The notes: generated by a model from the letters alone, not told the origin. DNA of 32,433 bases from Anaerolineae bacterium (GCA_017303655.1 JAFLCE010000050.1:1-32433); one strand, 5' to 3'; shown: positions 9,963-19,046, numbered from the stretch's first letter. Program-made: numbers and translations.

Positions 9963-11882
9963 ATGGGCCGTATGATTACAGGTTGGCCGGAAACATTGTT
10001 GGTGGGGCTTCAAACACTCAATCAAATTCTGACGGCGGGGATTGCCATCACGGCGTTTTCGCTTTTCCTTTACGCTCTCTCGTTCAACTTACGCGACAGG
10101 GTGGCTCGTTCTTTTGCAATTATTCTCCTTTGTGTTGTCATTGTATTTACGGCTGAAGCATTACAAGACTCCAGTATTTCGATTCGCGCACTTGATATCT
10201 TGATGCGCTTGCAGTGGTTTGGCTTGGCGTTTCTACCCGCAGCGTACTTACATCTTTCTGATGCCTTATTGGTCACGGCAGGACGTCCTTCACGTGGACG
10301 GCGTCGGGTTGCTGTGCGTGGCATGTATACCCTGGCAGCTGGCTTTTTGATCTTGTTGGCATTCGGCTATTTGTTGGGTCCGATTGTGCCGGATGGTAAA
10401 CCGGCTCCTTATTTAGAACGGACTCTTTGGACAGAAGTATTCACAATTTTTTATGTGATCGCTATGGTCTGGGCGGGCATCAACTTTTTGCGTGCTTATA
10501 GACTGATGCTGACCCGCTCTGGCAGACGCCGCATGATCTACCTGATGGCGGGTGCGACCGCCCCAGCGCTTGGTTCTTACCCTTATCTTTTATTTGGTTA
10601 TTCGCTGGCAGCCCAACATCAATTTTTGTTTTGGAGCGCTGCCACGATCATTAACGTTTTGGTTGGGGCATTGGTGGTCGTGATGGCGTATGCGGTGGCA
10701 TTCTTTGGCGTCTCCTGGCCAGACAGGGTGATCAAGAGCCGCCTCTTCAAATGGATCATGCGCGGACCTGTCACTGCGTCTGCCACACTGGCGTTGATGA
10801 CTGTGGTTCGTCGTGGCGGTGAATTATGGGGAACGCCCTATAGCGCTTTTGTCCCTTTTACAGTGGTGGCAACTGTTCTGTTGTTTGAACATGCCATTAC
10901 CTTTGCGGCTCCTGTTTGGGAGCGTTGGCTGTTCTTTGGGCGCGACCGCAACGAATTGGAATTATTGCAAAATGTGGAAGAACGCCTGCTAACGCAAAGC
11001 GATCTTCAGCAATTTTTAGAGGCGGTTCTGGCGGCGGTTCGCGATCATTTACAAGCGCCGTCTGCTTTTGTGGCCGCACTTGATGATGAAACCTTATTGC
11101 CGGTAGTAGCTGCGGGCAACCGTGCTCTATTGGATCAGGAAAGTCTGACCGAGGCTTTGGAAAATATTAACGGCGATGTTCGTCATGAATTCCAATGGGG
11201 CAACTTCTGGGTGTTACCGTTGTATAGTCGCCGTCGCCCCGAAATGGACCGGGATGAACTTCCACCGTTGCTGGGGTTGTTGGGTGTGGCGTGGGATGGA
11301 AACAAAGAAATGGAAAGCGATCAGCGCGAAGCCTTGTGGTTGCTGGCAGACCGTGCGGCACTTGCCTTGGAAGACCGGCAATTACAGCAACGGGTTTTCC
11401 GCTCTCTTGCGGACCTTCAACCGCAAGTGGAAATGATCCAACGTATGCGTGCTGCCGGTCGCTATGACGCGCGTGCAAGCCTGTTAAACGAACCGTTGCC
11501 CCAGGAAGCTGACTTGGCAAATTGGGTCAAAGACGCATTAACCCATTACTGGGGCGGACCTAAATTCATCAACAATCCGCTCATCAAATTACAGGTCGTG
11601 CAAGAGCTTGCTACTGCCGAAGACGGCAACGTCTCTAATGCCTTGCGTACTCTCCTGCGCCGCGCCGTGGACCAGGTCAAACCGCGCGGAGACCGTAAGT
11701 TCACTACTGAATGGATCTTGTTCAATATTCTTGAAATGAAATTTATCGAAGGCCGCAAGGTACGCGATGTCGCAGCCCGGCTGGCTATGTCTGAAGCGGA
11801 TCTCTATCGCAAACAGCGTGTCGCTATTGAAGCTGTGGCAAAAGCGATCCTTGACATGGAAGTCAATAAACTGGATAGTTAA
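9963..11882 (+). CDS. Multi-helix membrane protein with GAF-like domain and C-terminal helix-turn-helix
   Basis: A 639-residue protein that I do not recognise by name. Residues 10-315 hold about eight hydrophobic helices; the first seven resemble the 7TM sensor region at the N-terminus of some histidine kinases (QWFGLAFLPAAYLHLSDALL). A GAF-like domain spans about 330-475. No histidine kinase, cyclase or phosphodiesterase motif follows. Instead, residues 500-639 are helical and end in KVRDVAARLAMSEADLYRKQ (599-618), with the spacing of a helix-turn-helix of the LuxR/sigma-region-4 kind. A membrane-tethered one-component regulator is therefore plausible, but this is inference. The ATG at 9963 or the Met at codon 4 may be the start; neither has a strong Shine-Dalgarno. 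Confidence 0.78.
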   Translation: MGRMITGWPETLLVGLQTLNQILTAGIAITAFSLFLYALSFNLRDRVARSFAIILLCVVIVFTAEALQDSSISIRALDILMRLQWFGLAFLPAAYLHLSDALLVTAGRPSRGRRRVAVRGMYTLAAGFLILLAFGYLLGPIVPDGKPAPYLERTLWTEVFTIFYVIAMVWAGINFLRAYRLMLTRSGRRRMIYLMAGATAPALGSYPYLLFGYSLAAQHQFLFWSAATIINVLVGALVVVMAYAVAFFGVSWPDRVIKSRLFKWIMRGPVTASATLALMTVVRRGGELWGTPYSAFVPFTVVATVLLFEHAITFAAPVWERWLFFGRDRNELELLQNVEERLLTQSDLQQFLEAVLAAVRDHLQAPSAFVAALDDETLLPVVAAGNRALLDQESLTEALENINGDVRHEFQWGNFWVLPLYSRRRPEMDRDELPPLLGLLGVAWDGNKEMESDQREALWLLADRAALALEDRQLQQRVFRSLADLQPQVEMIQRMRAAGRYDARASLLNEPLPQEADLANWVKDALTHYWGGPKFINNPLIKLQVVQELATAEDGNVSNALRTLLRRAVDQVKPRGDRKFTTEWILFNILEMKFIEGRKVRDVAARLAMSEADLYRKQRVAIEAVAKAILDMEVNKLDS

Positions 11883-11903
11883 AAGCGCTACTGCGCTTAT
11901 TTT
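11883..11903 (+). terminator. Probable intrinsic terminator after the GAF/HTH gene
   Basis: Directly after the stop codon, AAGCGC (11883-11888) and GCGCTT (11893-11898) form a six-pair stem with a TACT loop, followed by ATTTTATAT. The stem is short and the T-run interrupted, so termination may be partial. Confidence 0.5.
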
Positions 11904-11997
11904 ATATGTACGAATCCATCTCATCTATTTTGTACGCATTAACCAGTGGAGGGCGTGTGTGCAGAATGTGGATGGGTTCAGAAACAAGGAGAATAAA

Positions 11998-12951
11998 ATG
12001 GTTGGCGGAAAACTAAAGTACGAAAAAGAAATTCCTGTGGTCGATGAAGGCTGGTGGGCGTCTGTGTTGGCAGAGGAGAATCGCTATACGGCGCATGCCA
12101 AGGCTGAGGTCGAGAAAGAGGCGAGCGGTGGAACTGTCACAGTTGCAGCCACTCAGGAAACGGTCAACTGGAATCAGATCAAAGATATTTATATGAACGA
12201 CCGGATCGTTGCACTTTCTGTTACGGGTCACAACCGGGGTGGGTTGTTAGTGGAAGGCAATGGCTTATTTGGTTTCGTGCCGTTCTCGCATTTGATCGAT
12301 CTGGCAGGCAGAGAAAACCCAAACCGTGAAAACGACCTTGAGCCCTATATCGGACGCACTCTTCAACTTAAAGTGATCGAATGCATTCCTGAAGATGGAC
12401 GCGTGGTTTTCTCTGAACGCGCGGCACAATCGGAACCGGGCAAGCGTGCCGAATTATTTCACTCTTTGCATACCGGGCAATGTGTTTCCGGTACCGTCAC
12501 CAATGTGACTGATTTCGGTGTCTTCGTAGATTTGGGTGGCGTTGAAGGCTTGGTGCATATTTCTGAATTATCGTGGGGGCGGGTAACTCACCCCTCACAG
12601 TATGTAAAACTTGGCAGTTCCATTGATGTACAAGTGTTAGATCTGGCACCTGAGCGTTGCCGGGTTGCCCTGAGCATTAAACGTCTCATGCCAAACCCAT
12701 GGACGAATGCCACGAATGAATTCCCGATCGGCTCTGTTCATTCTGCCACGATCTCAAGTGTGCTTTCGTATGGTGCCTTTGCGCGGCTTGACCAGTTCGG
12801 TGTGGAAGGTCTGATCCACGTTTCTGAAATTCCACAAGCAGAAGGCAAATTGCTCAAAGACGTTTTATCCGACGGGCAGTCGATTCAGGCGCGCGTTCTA
12901 CATCTGGACCCGGCTCACCATCGCCTCGGATTTAGCATGAGGTTGGACTAA
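11998..12951 (+). CDS. S1-domain RNA-binding protein (three S1 repeats)
   Basis: RNA-binding protein of the ribosomal protein S1 family, 317 residues from the ATG at 11998. That start has an AAGGAG Shine-Dalgarno nine bases upstream, whereas the frame is open back into the preceding gene. Three S1 OB-fold repeats lie at about 62-142, 157-229 and 243-315. The second is the most canonical (VSGTVTNVTDFGVFVDLGG ... EGLVHISELSW); the first is divergent (GHNRGGLLVEGNGLFGFVP), as in the first repeats of S1. An acidic, low-complexity N-terminus precedes them. It is shorter than the six-repeat E. coli S1 and could be the organism's bS1 or an auxiliary RNA-binding protein. It ends three bases before ftsK. 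Confidence 0.88.
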   Translation: MVGGKLKYEKEIPVVDEGWWASVLAEENRYTAHAKAEVEKEASGGTVTVAATQETVNWNQIKDIYMNDRIVALSVTGHNRGGLLVEGNGLFGFVPFSHLIDLAGRENPNRENDLEPYIGRTLQLKVIECIPEDGRVVFSERAAQSEPGKRAELFHSLHTGQCVSGTVTNVTDFGVFVDLGGVEGLVHISELSWGRVTHPSQYVKLGSSIDVQVLDLAPERCRVALSIKRLMPNPWTNATNEFPIGSVHSATISSVLSYGAFARLDQFGVEGLIHVSEIPQAEGKLLKDVLSDGQSIQARVLHLDPAHHRLGFSMRLD

Positions 12952-12954
12952 CGA

Positions 12955-15156
12955 ATGCCGCGATCTCATCCCCAAGATTCGCGACGCTATCAGCAAATGG
13001 ATGATTCGCCGCGAAACGACTGGCTCGAACGGTTGGCGCAATTCTATTCGCAGTTTGGGCGTTTTCTGCGTGACGGTTTAGGCGTGGCATTGATCGCCTT
13101 TGCAGTCATGTCATTTTTCGCACTCTGGAATTGGACCGACGGTTTTCTTCTCACCCCAATTGCCACCGTTCTGCGCATTTGGTTTGGGTGGGGCAGCCTC
13201 TTTATCTTGCTCGGCATCGCCTATCTTGGATATATCCTGCTCCAACGCGAGCGGACCGAGATCAAATGGGATCGCATCATCGGACTCGAGCTCGCCTCTC
13301 TCTTAACCCTGGGCTTGCTCGCTGTTTTCTCGGGCAACAACCTCTTCCGAGCCGAGTCCGGCATGGACGGTGGCCGTTTGGGCTGGGGATTAGTACGCCT
13401 CTTATGGCAAAGTATGGGCGAGATCGTTGGCACCTTGGTATTGCTTCTCTTTTGGGCGCTTGCTGTTGCCACTGGTTTTGGGCTTTGGGCAAGGCTTGAA
13501 GCCTGGTTGCTAAAGCTCGCAGGAGAAGAAGCGCCAGTTGTGATCGCAACGCCGACATCGGTTGAGATCATAGAATCTGAACAACCTCACATCAAACAGG
13601 TTGCACCGAAAAAGAAATCGCAGCCGTTACCGCCTGAGTTTCGTACTCAATTGAAAGCCGCAGATAAAAAGCCGGAGAAATCTGCCAAGCCCGTCCAGCG
13701 TGGAGAAGATCTTCCACCTTTGACCTTATTAATGGGTGACTCTGCTGCTCGCGCTGACGAACGCACCATCAATCAAACTGCTGGCTTGATCATGAAAACT
13801 CTCTCCGAGTTTGGCATCCCCGCCACAGTAATCGGCTATCGAGTTGGTCCATCGGTGACTCAGTTCGCCGTCCAGCCGGGCTTCATCAAAAAGGGAAATG
13901 AAGAAGAAGATGCTCAGCAAATGAAAGTCCGTGTGGCGCAGATCGCCTCACTTGAGAAAGATCTTGCTTTGGCGCTCTCAGCTCAACGTCTACGTATTGA
14001 GGCGCCAGTGCCAGGGAAACCGTATGTCGGCATCGAAGTCCCGAACGTAAATAGCACCGTCGTGCGCATGCGTGCCTTATTGGAAAGTGATGCTTTCTAT
14101 AAGGTGGGTGCGCCGCTTGCGGTTGCCTTGGGACGAGATGTTTCTGGCAACCCGCTCAATGCCGACCTTGCCCGTATGCCGCACTTGTTGATCGCTGGTT
14201 CCACAGGTTCGGGTAAATCGGTTTGTATCACAGCCATTGCGGCTTGTCTGGCGATGAACAACACGCCTGAAGAACTTCGCATGGTGATGATCGACTCGAA
14301 GATGGTGGAGTTGATCCGCTTTAACGGTCTGCCACACCTATTTGGAAAAGTTGAGACGAATCTAGACCGCATCCTTGGTGTGTTACGCTGGGTGGTGCTC
14401 GAAATGGAACATCGTTATCGCTTGCTTGAATCCATGCATGCCCGTGATTTGTCCTCGTACAATAAGAAAGTTTCTCGCTCTGCAGACGGAGAGACCCTGC
14501 CGCGCATTGTGGTTCTGATCGATGAACTTGCCGACTTAATGATGTCTGCACCCGACCAAACGGAGCATAACCTTGTGCGCCTTGCACAGATGGCTCGTGC
14601 TACCGGCATTCATCTTGTAGTTGCCACGCAACGCCCTTCAACCGATGTAGTCACGGGTCTCATCAAAGCCAACTTCCCGGCTCGTCTGGCGTTTGCAGTC
14701 GCTTCCGGCATCGATAGCCGCGTCATCCTCGATTACACCGGGGCAGAGTCACTGCTCGGGCGCGGAGATATGCTCTTCCTTAACCCCGAGGTAGGTAACC
14801 CAGTTCGCGCGCAAGGTGTCATGATCACTGATATGGAGATCGAACGCATCATCTCCCATTGGCAAAAGAATTGGGATGGCGATGCAGTTGAAGTCCCACC
14901 ATGGGAGACACTTCTGCGTGAGCCTGACGAAAATGAAGACGATGGCTTGGTGGAACAGGCAGTTTCCATCGTACGCCAACAGCAACGCGCATCGGCATCC
15001 ATGTTACAGCGCCGCCTTCGTATCGGCTATCCACGCGCAGCCCGCCTGCTTGACCAATTGGAAGACATGGGAGTCGTCGGTCCCTCACAAGGTGGCGGCA
15101 GAGAGCGTGAAGTGTTAGTCAGTGATGAAGATGAATTAAACAATGAGAATGGATAA
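12955..15156 (+). CDS. ftsK: DNA translocase FtsK/SpoIIIE
   Basis: Septum-located ATPase that pumps chromosomal DNA during division. In its 733 residues, 40-180 contain about four membrane helices, then a short Lys/Pro-rich linker (195-255). The alpha/beta motor follows, with Walker A GSTGSGKS at 415-422, the MVMIDSKMVEL strand near 443-453 and Walker B VVLIDELADL near 519-528, then ATQRPSTDVVTG. The C-terminal gamma winged helix (about 664-722, SASMLQRRLRIGYPRAARLL) that reads polar DNA motifs is intact. The linker is much shorter than in E. coli FtsK, as in SpoIIIE-type proteins. Start is ATG 12955; a Met at codon 15 is an alternative. Confidence 0.95.
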   Translation: MPRSHPQDSRRYQQMDDSPRNDWLERLAQFYSQFGRFLRDGLGVALIAFAVMSFFALWNWTDGFLLTPIATVLRIWFGWGSLFILLGIAYLGYILLQRERTEIKWDRIIGLELASLLTLGLLAVFSGNNLFRAESGMDGGRLGWGLVRLLWQSMGEIVGTLVLLLFWALAVATGFGLWARLEAWLLKLAGEEAPVVIATPTSVEIIESEQPHIKQVAPKKKSQPLPPEFRTQLKAADKKPEKSAKPVQRGEDLPPLTLLMGDSAARADERTINQTAGLIMKTLSEFGIPATVIGYRVGPSVTQFAVQPGFIKKGNEEEDAQQMKVRVAQIASLEKDLALALSAQRLRIEAPVPGKPYVGIEVPNVNSTVVRMRALLESDAFYKVGAPLAVALGRDVSGNPLNADLARMPHLLIAGSTGSGKSVCITAIAACLAMNNTPEELRMVMIDSKMVELIRFNGLPHLFGKVETNLDRILGVLRWVVLEMEHRYRLLESMHARDLSSYNKKVSRSADGETLPRIVVLIDELADLMMSAPDQTEHNLVRLAQMARATGIHLVVATQRPSTDVVTGLIKANFPARLAFAVASGIDSRVILDYTGAESLLGRGDMLFLNPEVGNPVRAQGVMITDMEIERIISHWQKNWDGDAVEVPPWETLLREPDENEDDGLVEQAVSIVRQQQRASASMLQRRLRIGYPRAARLLDQLEDMGVVGPSQGGGREREVLVSDEDELNNENG

Positions 15157-15177
15157 AACAGGAATTTTCCTTAACCC

Positions 15178-15810
15178 ATGAGCACAAAACTGACATTTTC
15201 AGACCGGGCAAGACTCATTTTCAAAGGTATCCTCGACCCGATCGGGGCATTCCTTAATCGTTTGGGGCTTTCTCCGAATACCATTACCTTGTTGGGTTTG
15301 GTAGGCACAACTGTCGGCGCGTACGTGATCGCCCAGGGACGTATGACCACTGGTGCATTTATCCTACTAGCATCTGTCCTAGTCGACGCCTTTGATGGCA
15401 CCATGGCACGTTTACGCGGCGAACCCAGCGACTTCGGCGCCTTCGTCGATTCCGTCAGCGACCGCTATGCAGAGTTGGTCACGTTTGGCGGCTTGCTGTA
15501 TTACTTCCTCACGCAAAGTGATTACCCGGGTGTTGTGGTTTCTTTCATCGCAGCCGCAGGGTGTGTGTTGGTCTCATACGTCAAAGCCCGCGCAGAAGGA
15601 CTAGGCTTTACTGCAAAGGTGGGCATCTTAACTCGTTTTGAGCGTTATCTCGTCCTGATTCCCTTGCTTGTGTTCAACCAACCTTTTCTAGCTGTTGCCA
15701 TCATTGCCGTGCTGGCAAACATTACTGCGTTTCAACGAATTTTTCATGTACGCACACAAGGTCGTGAACGCATTAACGAAAGTCGCAATTCAAAGGACAA
15801 AGCCGCTTAA
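15178..15810 (+). CDS. CDP-alcohol phosphatidyltransferase (PgsA-like)
   Basis: Membrane enzyme exchanging CMP of CDP-diacylglycerol for an alcohol headgroup. The family signature is perfect: D-G-x2-A-R-x8-G-x3-D-x3-D runs from DGTMARLRGEP through GAFVDSVSD, at about residues 73-95. Several hydrophobic helices cover the 210 residues. The N-terminal pattern (LIFKGILDPIGAFLNRLGLSPNTIT) resembles phosphatidylinositol-phosphate and archaetidylinositol-phosphate synthases as much as PgsA, so the headgroup (glycerol phosphate or inositol phosphate) is open. The stop overlaps the lgt start in TAATG. Since Lgt consumes phosphatidylglycerol, the pairing favours a role in supplying that lipid, but this is inference. 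Confidence 0.9.
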   Translation: MSTKLTFSDRARLIFKGILDPIGAFLNRLGLSPNTITLLGLVGTTVGAYVIAQGRMTTGAFILLASVLVDAFDGTMARLRGEPSDFGAFVDSVSDRYAELVTFGGLLYYFLTQSDYPGVVVSFIAAAGCVLVSYVKARAEGLGFTAKVGILTRFERYLVLIPLLVFNQPFLAVAIIAVLANITAFQRIFHVRTQGRERINESRNSKDKAA

Positions 15811-16607
15811 TGGAAGGCGTCTCGCTCGGTTTCATCCTGCTACGTTGGAATGGCTTGTTGATCGCTTTTGGCATCGTCTGTGGGGCACTGCTTGCAGCAC
15901 TGGAAGCTAAACGTCGTTTTCAAGATGCCGAGGTTGTCTATTATCTCTTTGTGCCGTTAACAATTTCAGGATGGGTTGGAGCGCGGCTTTGGCATGTTCT
16001 CACCCCGCCTCTTTCTTCGGTTCAGCTTGGTCTGACCACCCAGTATTATTTATCCCACCCGTTAGATATCCTCTCCCTTTGGACAGGCGGATTTGGAATC
16101 CCCGGCGCTTTGCTTGGCGGAATACTCGCCTTGTTACTGATCGCCCGCAAAGAGAAATTCCCATTTGGGGATTTGGCAGATATGCTCGCCCCGGGCATTA
16201 TCCTCGCTCAAGCCATTGGCAGGCTTGGGAATTATTTCAATCAAGAATTGTATGGCTTGCCTACGAACCTGCCATGGGCGATCTTTATTCAGCCACAGAA
16301 TCGTTTGCGTGGATTTGAACAGGTCGAGTTCTATCATCCGTTATTTGCATATGAGATCTTTCTAAGCCTAGTGAGTTTAGTGTTATTGCTTTGGCTTGCT
16401 CGTGGCAGTCTTGCCTGGCAGCTCAAGCCGGGGGATGTATTTCTCACCTATCTGGTTTCTTACTCCCTCATCCGCTTTTTACTTGAAGCGCTTCGCTTGG
16501 ATGTTTCGCTGGTTAACAACATAAATATCAATCAGGTATTTTTTGCCTGTGTATTTATTATTGCCGGTGGAATGTTGGTACGCCGCCGTCTTGCACCGGT
16601 TTTGTAA
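15810..16607 (+). CDS. lgt: Prolipoprotein diacylglyceryl transferase
   Basis: Transfers diacylglycerol from phosphatidylglycerol to the lipobox cysteine of prolipoproteins, the step before LspA. The 265 residues form about seven membrane helices. The Lgt signature is present as GRLGNYFNQELYGLPTNLPW, starting at G137, with the essential Arg in GRLGN. The conserved C-terminal arginine block is represented by SYSLIRFLLEALRLD. In the position corresponding to E. coli His103 (GGMSFHGG) this protein reads GGFGIPGALLGG, without histidine; several non-proteobacterial Lgt proteins also lack it. The start overlaps the previous stop by one base, so translation is coupled. Confidence 0.94.
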   Translation: MEGVSLGFILLRWNGLLIAFGIVCGALLAALEAKRRFQDAEVVYYLFVPLTISGWVGARLWHVLTPPLSSVQLGLTTQYYLSHPLDILSLWTGGFGIPGALLGGILALLLIARKEKFPFGDLADMLAPGIILAQAIGRLGNYFNQELYGLPTNLPWAIFIQPQNRLRGFEQVEFYHPLFAYEIFLSLVSLVLLLWLARGSLAWQLKPGDVFLTYLVSYSLIRFLLEALRLDVSLVNNININQVFFACVFIIAGGMLVRRRLAPVL

Positions 16608-16686
16608 GGGGTTTGAGAGGGAGAAGCACGGGGGATGGGTAATAAAATGGATATAGCCTTTTTCTAGAACAAGAGGACCTACATCC

Positions 16687-17622
16687 ATGATCGAGACCAA
16701 TGATCTGAGCAAGCAATTCAATGATTTTTCTGCTGTCGATGGCGTAAACCTATCTGTAGAAGCGGGGCAGATATTGGCGCTGTTAGGGCAGAATGGCGCT
16801 GGGAAGACAACCACGGTTCGGATGCTGACCGCTCTTTTACAGCCCAGCCGAGGCTCAGCCCGAGTCGCCGGGTACGATGTGACCAAGAACGGACCCGATG
16901 TCCGCGCTTCGGTGGGGGTGTTGACCGAACATCACGGTTTATACATGCGCATGACCGCCTTGGAATATATGGATTTCTTCGGACAAGTCTACAGCCTTGC
17001 GCCTGCGCTTCGAAAAGCTCGCACAGAAAATTTACTCGAATATTTCGGGTTAGCTGAAGCTGCCAAACGCCGCATTGGTGAATACTCGAAGGGGATGCGT
17101 CAAAAACTGGCATTGGCACGCGCCATGATGCATGAACCCAGCGTCCTCCTGTTGGATGAGCCGACTTCTGCAATGGACCCTGAATCTGCGCGATTGGTGC
17201 GGGATGAGATCGCGCGCTTAAAGTCGAATCAACGCACGATCATGCTGTGCTCGCATAACCTCACCGAAGTAGAAGCCTTGGCAGATAAGATCGCCGTGAT
17301 CTATCGCGGCAAGATCCTTATTCAAGGTTCACTGGAAGAACTTAAAAGAAAGGTGCTTGGCGCATCTGAATATAGAATTCTTTTTTCCGAAGCGTGGAAC
17401 GCCGATGGGTTGGAACTGCCCACGGGTGTGGAACTGCTCCTGAAAACGCCAACCAGTTTAAAGGTCCGGGTGGAGGCGCCTGAGCAGTCGAATCCGCAGT
17501 TGGTTCAGCGGCTCACGTCCAAGGGGGCATCCATCGTGGCGTTTCAAGAAGAGGCGCGCACTCTTGAACAGGTTTATTTAAAAGTAATGGCTGAGGCAAA
17601 AGGAATCGAATATGTTCAATAA
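16687..17622 (+). CDS. ABC transporter ATP-binding protein (ABC-2/NatA-like)
   Basis: Cytoplasmic ATPase of an exporter, 311 residues. Walker A is GQNGAGKTT (34-42), the signature is YSKGMRQKLALARAM (134-148), Walker B is VLLLDEPTSAMD (154-165) and the switch histidine is H191 (CSHNL). The YSKGM variant of LSGGQ is typical of the NatA/CcmA-like ABC-2 group. A C-terminal extension of about 90 residues, DUF4162-like in position, ends the protein. Its last codons overlap the permease gene by 11 bases. Cargo is unknown; sodium, drug or lipid export are all possible. Confidence 0.93.
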   Translation: MIETNDLSKQFNDFSAVDGVNLSVEAGQILALLGQNGAGKTTTVRMLTALLQPSRGSARVAGYDVTKNGPDVRASVGVLTEHHGLYMRMTALEYMDFFGQVYSLAPALRKARTENLLEYFGLAEAAKRRIGEYSKGMRQKLALARAMMHEPSVLLLDEPTSAMDPESARLVRDEIARLKSNQRTIMLCSHNLTEVEALADKIAVIYRGKILIQGSLEELKRKVLGASEYRILFSEAWNADGLELPTGVELLLKTPTSLKVRVEAPEQSNPQLVQRLTSKGASIVAFQEEARTLEQVYLKVMAEAKGIEYVQ

Positions 17623-19045
17623 CCTTCGACCGGTTTGGCTTGTGGCGCAACGCGAATTGCGTGACCAGTTTCGTGATTGGCGTGTGATCCTGCCAATGGC
17701 GATACTGACTTTTTGTTTCCCATTTCTAATGAATGAATTTGCAAAACAAACTGTGGAGTTCCTGAATCAATTCGATGCGAATTTGATCCTGGAAGGGTTG
17801 GTGCCCTTTTCCATTATGATCATTGGCTTCTTTCCGATCACTGTATCGTTGGTGGTCGCGCTTGAGTCCTTTGTAGGTGAAAAGGAACGTGGCACGATTG
17901 AGCCGTTGTTGACGGCTCCGTTTGAAGATTGGCAATTGTATTTTGGAAAGCTGCTGGTGGGTGTGGTAACCCCATTGGCTGCCAGTTATCTTTCGATCGG
18001 GCTGTATCTGGCAATGATCTTTCGGCAAGGCTTGGCGATGCCGAAAGGTTCTGTGATGCTGCAATTGTTTCTGCTTACTTCGGCGCATGCGGTTTTGATG
18101 GTCAGCGCAGCGATTGTGATCTCAGTGCAGTCCACTTCGGTCAAGGCGGCAAATTTACTTGCTTCTTTCATCGTCATCCCAGTTGCTTTGTTGATGCAGG
18201 GTGAAGCGGTCATGCTTTTCTGGGGAAATGACGAAGTCTTATGGTTGGCGATCATCGGCGTGTTGATCATTTCACTTTTATTGATCCGGCTGGGTATCGC
18301 TCATTTTGAACGTGAATATTTGCTGGGACGTGAGATCGACACCCTTAATTTCAAGTGGACGGTGCGAACGTTTTGGTCGCAGTTTACCGGCGGCGCTTTA
18401 TCTTTGGGAGAATGGTATCGTAAGACCCTAGTCGGTTCGCTTCGGCGAACCGTGCCTGCGATCGGGTTTATGGTGCTGATTGCTTTAGTAACATTGTGGT
18501 TAAGCTATGACTGGATCATCACCAATGTTTCAGGCACTCTTGCCAATGCCTCAGCGGAAGACCTTGCAAAACTTCAAGAGAATGTGGGCGAATTTTCAAA
18601 TGTTGATCAGTTGAGTGAAAACTTGAACGCGCCATTCCTGTTCTTAAACAACACGCGAGCAGTAGCTCTTATTTTCCTAGCTGGGCTGGCTTCTTTTAGT
18701 GTTTTGGGCATTTTACTGTATATGGTCAACATTTCCTTGATAGGTGGTGTGTATGCCCTCTTTGAGCTTTTAGGAGTCGCGCCTCTACCGATCTTTGTGG
18801 CAGGTGTTTTGCCGCATGGAATCTTCGAACTCCCAGCATTGTTGCTGGGAAGTGCGGTTGTGCTTTACATTGGCGCAGCACTTGTGACTCCCCAAACAGG
18901 CAAATCCATGGGCGCGATCATCATTGATCTGATGGCAGACTGGGCGATCATTTTTGTCGGTTTGGTGGTGCCTTTATTGGCGGTCGCGGCGCTCATTGAA
19001 GCGTATGTCACCCCGGCTATCTTGATGGGTGTGCTGGTAAAATAA
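17612..19045 (+). CDS. ABC-2 type transporter permease (NatB-like)
   Basis: Membrane partner of the preceding ATPase, 477 residues. The first cytoplasmic stretch VAQRELRDQFRDWR leads into a first helix (about 26-42) and a large loop with the ABC-2 motif ESFVGEKERGTIEPLLTAPF (near 88-107), as in NatB-type subunits. Hydrophobic helices then cluster at about 115-230. A second block of helices (280-300, 345-475) includes a region of VAGVLPHGIFELPALLLG. That block is the SpoIIM/DUF95-like pattern, so this may be a fusion of an ABC-2 permease with a SpoIIM-like membrane domain. The gene ends at a strong terminator. Confidence 0.88.
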   Translation: MFNNLRPVWLVAQRELRDQFRDWRVILPMAILTFCFPFLMNEFAKQTVEFLNQFDANLILEGLVPFSIMIIGFFPITVSLVVALESFVGEKERGTIEPLLTAPFEDWQLYFGKLLVGVVTPLAASYLSIGLYLAMIFRQGLAMPKGSVMLQLFLLTSAHAVLMVSAAIVISVQSTSVKAANLLASFIVIPVALLMQGEAVMLFWGNDEVLWLAIIGVLIISLLLIRLGIAHFEREYLLGREIDTLNFKWTVRTFWSQFTGGALSLGEWYRKTLVGSLRRTVPAIGFMVLIALVTLWLSYDWIITNVSGTLANASAEDLAKLQENVGEFSNVDQLSENLNAPFLFLNNTRAVALIFLAGLASFSVLGILLYMVNISLIGGVYALFELLGVAPLPIFVAGVLPHGIFELPALLLGSAVVLYIGAALVTPQTGKSMGAIIIDLMADWAIIFVGLVVPLLAVAALIEAYVTPAILMGVLVK

Positions 19046-19046
19046 T

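Noticed and set aside
16687-19045. ABC exporter as a peptide-antibiotic immunity or secretion system
   Set aside because: No precursor peptide, modification enzyme or dedicated regulator is nearby; cargo cannot be assigned.
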